A DNA stretch of 22,571 nt, from the NCBI GenBank assembly GCA_023424865.1, contig JAFADM010000079.1, positions 1 to 22,571 on the forward strand. Direction: 5' to 3'. A program made the translations under genes and the position numbers. Positions 21,506 through 22,571 of the stretch are shown piece by piece (the stretch's first letter is position 1; each line of letters begins with the position of its first letter). Under the pieces are notes generated by a model. The model did not search any database. It was not told where the DNA came from and saw only the letters and a list, made by a program, of their open reading frames with translations. This stretch comes from Bacillota bacterium. GTDB lineage: Bacteria; Bacillota_A; Clostridia; DSM-8532.

Positions 21506-22366
21506 ATGACAAATCTCACAAGTGAGCTTATTGGAGGCTTATTTGAAACCAATGCCATTCGGGTGTGCCCGGAGAACAAGCCCTTCTTTTACACCTCCGG
21601 CAAAATAGGCCCCTATTATATCAACACCCATTTTCTCTACGGCAGTCAAAAGAAGGCAGAGGCTCTTCTTAAAGCCATTGATGAGAAGAAGGCGGATAAA
21701 TTAGGCTGCTCCGCGGTTTTTCACCAATTGACTCTGGAAACTTACAGGCAGGATCCCATATACCGCAAAACCATTGACACTCTGGTGGAAACCATTCGCG
21801 CTATTCCCGGTGCCACGGAAGCAGAATATATTTCAGGCGGAGAACGCAGAGACTGGTTTTTTTCCTTTCTGGTAGCCGATTTTCTAAGGAAACCTCATAT
21901 TACCCTGTTTAAGGATATGGATGCTGTCGTATACAAGGAGGGTGCTTCCGAAAAAATTGAAGATCTGAAAGGTGCTTCCGTTCTCCATATAGCCGACCTC
22001 ATAACCACGGCTTCAAGCTATGAGCGTGCCTGGGTTCCGGCCATTAAAAGCCTTGGCGGGAATATGATTCACAGCCTCGTGGTGGTGGACAGACTGCAGG
22101 GTGGGGAAGAGGTTCTTAAGAAGCTGGATGTAAAATCCCATGCTCTTGTAGCCATTAGCTCGGAGACCTTTGAAAAGGCGTTCAAAGAAGGCTTTGTCAC
22201 AAAGCCCCAGCTTGATATGGTACTCAATTATATGAATGAACCCGAGGCATCCATGAAAAGCTTTCTGGAAGGGCATCCCGAGTTTCTTGAGGAGACGCTT
22301 AAGGGCGGCGGAAAAGACGCCGATAGGGCTCGTCTTTTGCTGGACAGCCATTTTTACGGCTTGTAA
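21506..22366 (+). CDS. pyrE: Divergent, long orotate phosphoribosyltransferase-like protein
   Basis: Likely converts orotate and PRPP to orotidine 5'-phosphate, the step after PyrD. The 286-residue protein has YTSGKIGPYYIN near 29-40, matching the substrate loop of OPRTases, and a PRPP-site-like motif VLHIADLITTAS (about 159-170). The motif usually has two acidic residues (VVDDVITTG); here one is Ala163 and only Asp164 remains. The segment SGGERRDWFFSFLVADFLRKP (starting at 110) replaces the usual catalytic-loop text. It is 70-100 residues longer than typical PyrE, with a helical C-terminal extension. GGAG upstream of the ATG is rather distant (11 bases). The location after pyrKD supports the assignment. 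An unrelated phosphoribosyltransferase role is possible. Confidence 0.7.
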   Translation: MTNLTSELIGGLFETNAIRVCPENKPFFYTSGKIGPYYINTHFLYGSQKKAEALLKAIDEKKADKLGCSAVFHQLTLETYRQDPIYRKTIDTLVETIRAIPGATEAEYISGGERRDWFFSFLVADFLRKPHITLFKDMDAVVYKEGASEKIEDLKGASVLHIADLITTASSYERAWVPAIKSLGGNMIHSLVVVDRLQGGEEVLKKLDVKSHALVAISSETFEKAFKEGFVTKPQLDMVLNYMNEPEASMKSFLEGHPEFLEETLKGGGKDADRARLLLDSHFYGL

Positions 22367-22413
22367 AAGTCAATATGAATAATAGATGTTCTTAAGCTTT
22401 ACTGCCTTTATGC

Positions 22414-22571
22414 TCAATCCTTTAACGGAACATCCAGGGTGATTGACACAATGGAACCCTGGGGTTTGTTGGGACGGATAATCAAACCATTAGAGATACG
22501 GTTTAAAATGGTGAAGGCCCAACCTCTGGATTTTAAATCCTCCAGTGAACGGGCTTCCCTGGAGAGGTTGA
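22414..22571 (-). CDS. Partial gene: C-terminus resembling an anti-sigma/GHKL ATPase
   Basis: An open minus-strand frame enters from the right edge and ends at a TGA at 22414-22416. It gives 51 codons reading NLSREARSLEDL, RGWAFTILNRIS, LIIRPNKPQGSIVSITLDVP. The pattern of a glycine-helix segment followed by PQGS and a final beta strand resembles the last part of SpoIIAB/RsbW-type ATPase domains (G2 box to final strand). The glycines are fewer than normal, so the assignment is weak. It converges on the pyrE-like gene with 47 bases between. The rest lies outside the window. Confidence 0.45.
   Translation of the reverse strand, partial: NLSREARSLEDLKSRGWAFTILNRISNGLIIRPNKPQGSIVSITLDVPLKD
22434..22462. 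other. Inverted repeat inside the 3' end of the partial gene
   Basis: CCAGGGT (22434-22440) and ACCCTGG (22456-22462) are exact complements, followed by GGTTTGTT on the plus strand. It might help end the pyrE-like transcript, but it lies within the convergent coding frame and could be chance. Confidence 0.25.

Overview
The window reads as chromosomal DNA of an anaerobic, saccharolytic clostridium-like Firmicute. This is inferred from strong AGGAGG-type ribosome binding sites, sigma-A-like promoters, LplA/LplB/YtcP-type sugar uptake genes, a glycyl-radical pyruvate formate-lyase, a putative sensory [FeFe]-hydrogenase and a PyrK/PyrD class 1B dihydroorotate dehydrogenase. No phage, transposase, CRISPR, rRNA or tRNA was seen. 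The species cannot be named from the sequence alone.

Left part (1-6540). A sugar-binding lipoprotein, whose permeases presumably lie off the left edge, is followed by a terminator and a cytoplasmic GHL6-like glycoside hydrolase. Converging on these, on the minus strand, is pflB. Its leader carries a perfect sigma-A promoter, a ZTP (pfl-motif) riboswitch and an intrinsic terminator that re-uses the 3' part of the aptamer. This arrangement makes pyruvate formate-lyase an apparent ZTP-activated source of formate for one-carbon and purine synthesis.

Middle part (6540-14400). Divergent from pflB is a membrane protein with a degenerate PP2C-like domain, one transmembrane helix, a Thr-Pro linker and an extracellular LysM domain. 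Next come a membrane-anchored AraC-type sensor-regulator on the minus strand and, divergent from it, a CUT1 ABC transporter made of two permeases and a binding lipoprotein, with no ATPase gene. A diverged repeat of 51-56 bases occurs once before the glycoside hydrolase and once after the LysM gene, each time just downstream of a terminator.

Right part (14400-22571). On the minus strand are an ApgM-type phosphoglycerate mutase and a small OadG-like protein. Then an apparently continuous plus-strand operon runs DRTGG protein, GHKL ATPase, HydS-like [FeFe]-hydrogenase, second DRTGG protein, PHP phosphoesterase, pyrK and pyrD. A divergent, long PyrE-like phosphoribosyltransferase with its own likely promoter follows. 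The right edge cuts a minus-strand gene whose C-terminus resembles an anti-sigma-type ATPase.

The two most notable points are the ZTP-gated pflB and the physical linkage of a putative hydrogen/redox-sensing module to pyrimidine-synthesis redox enzymes.
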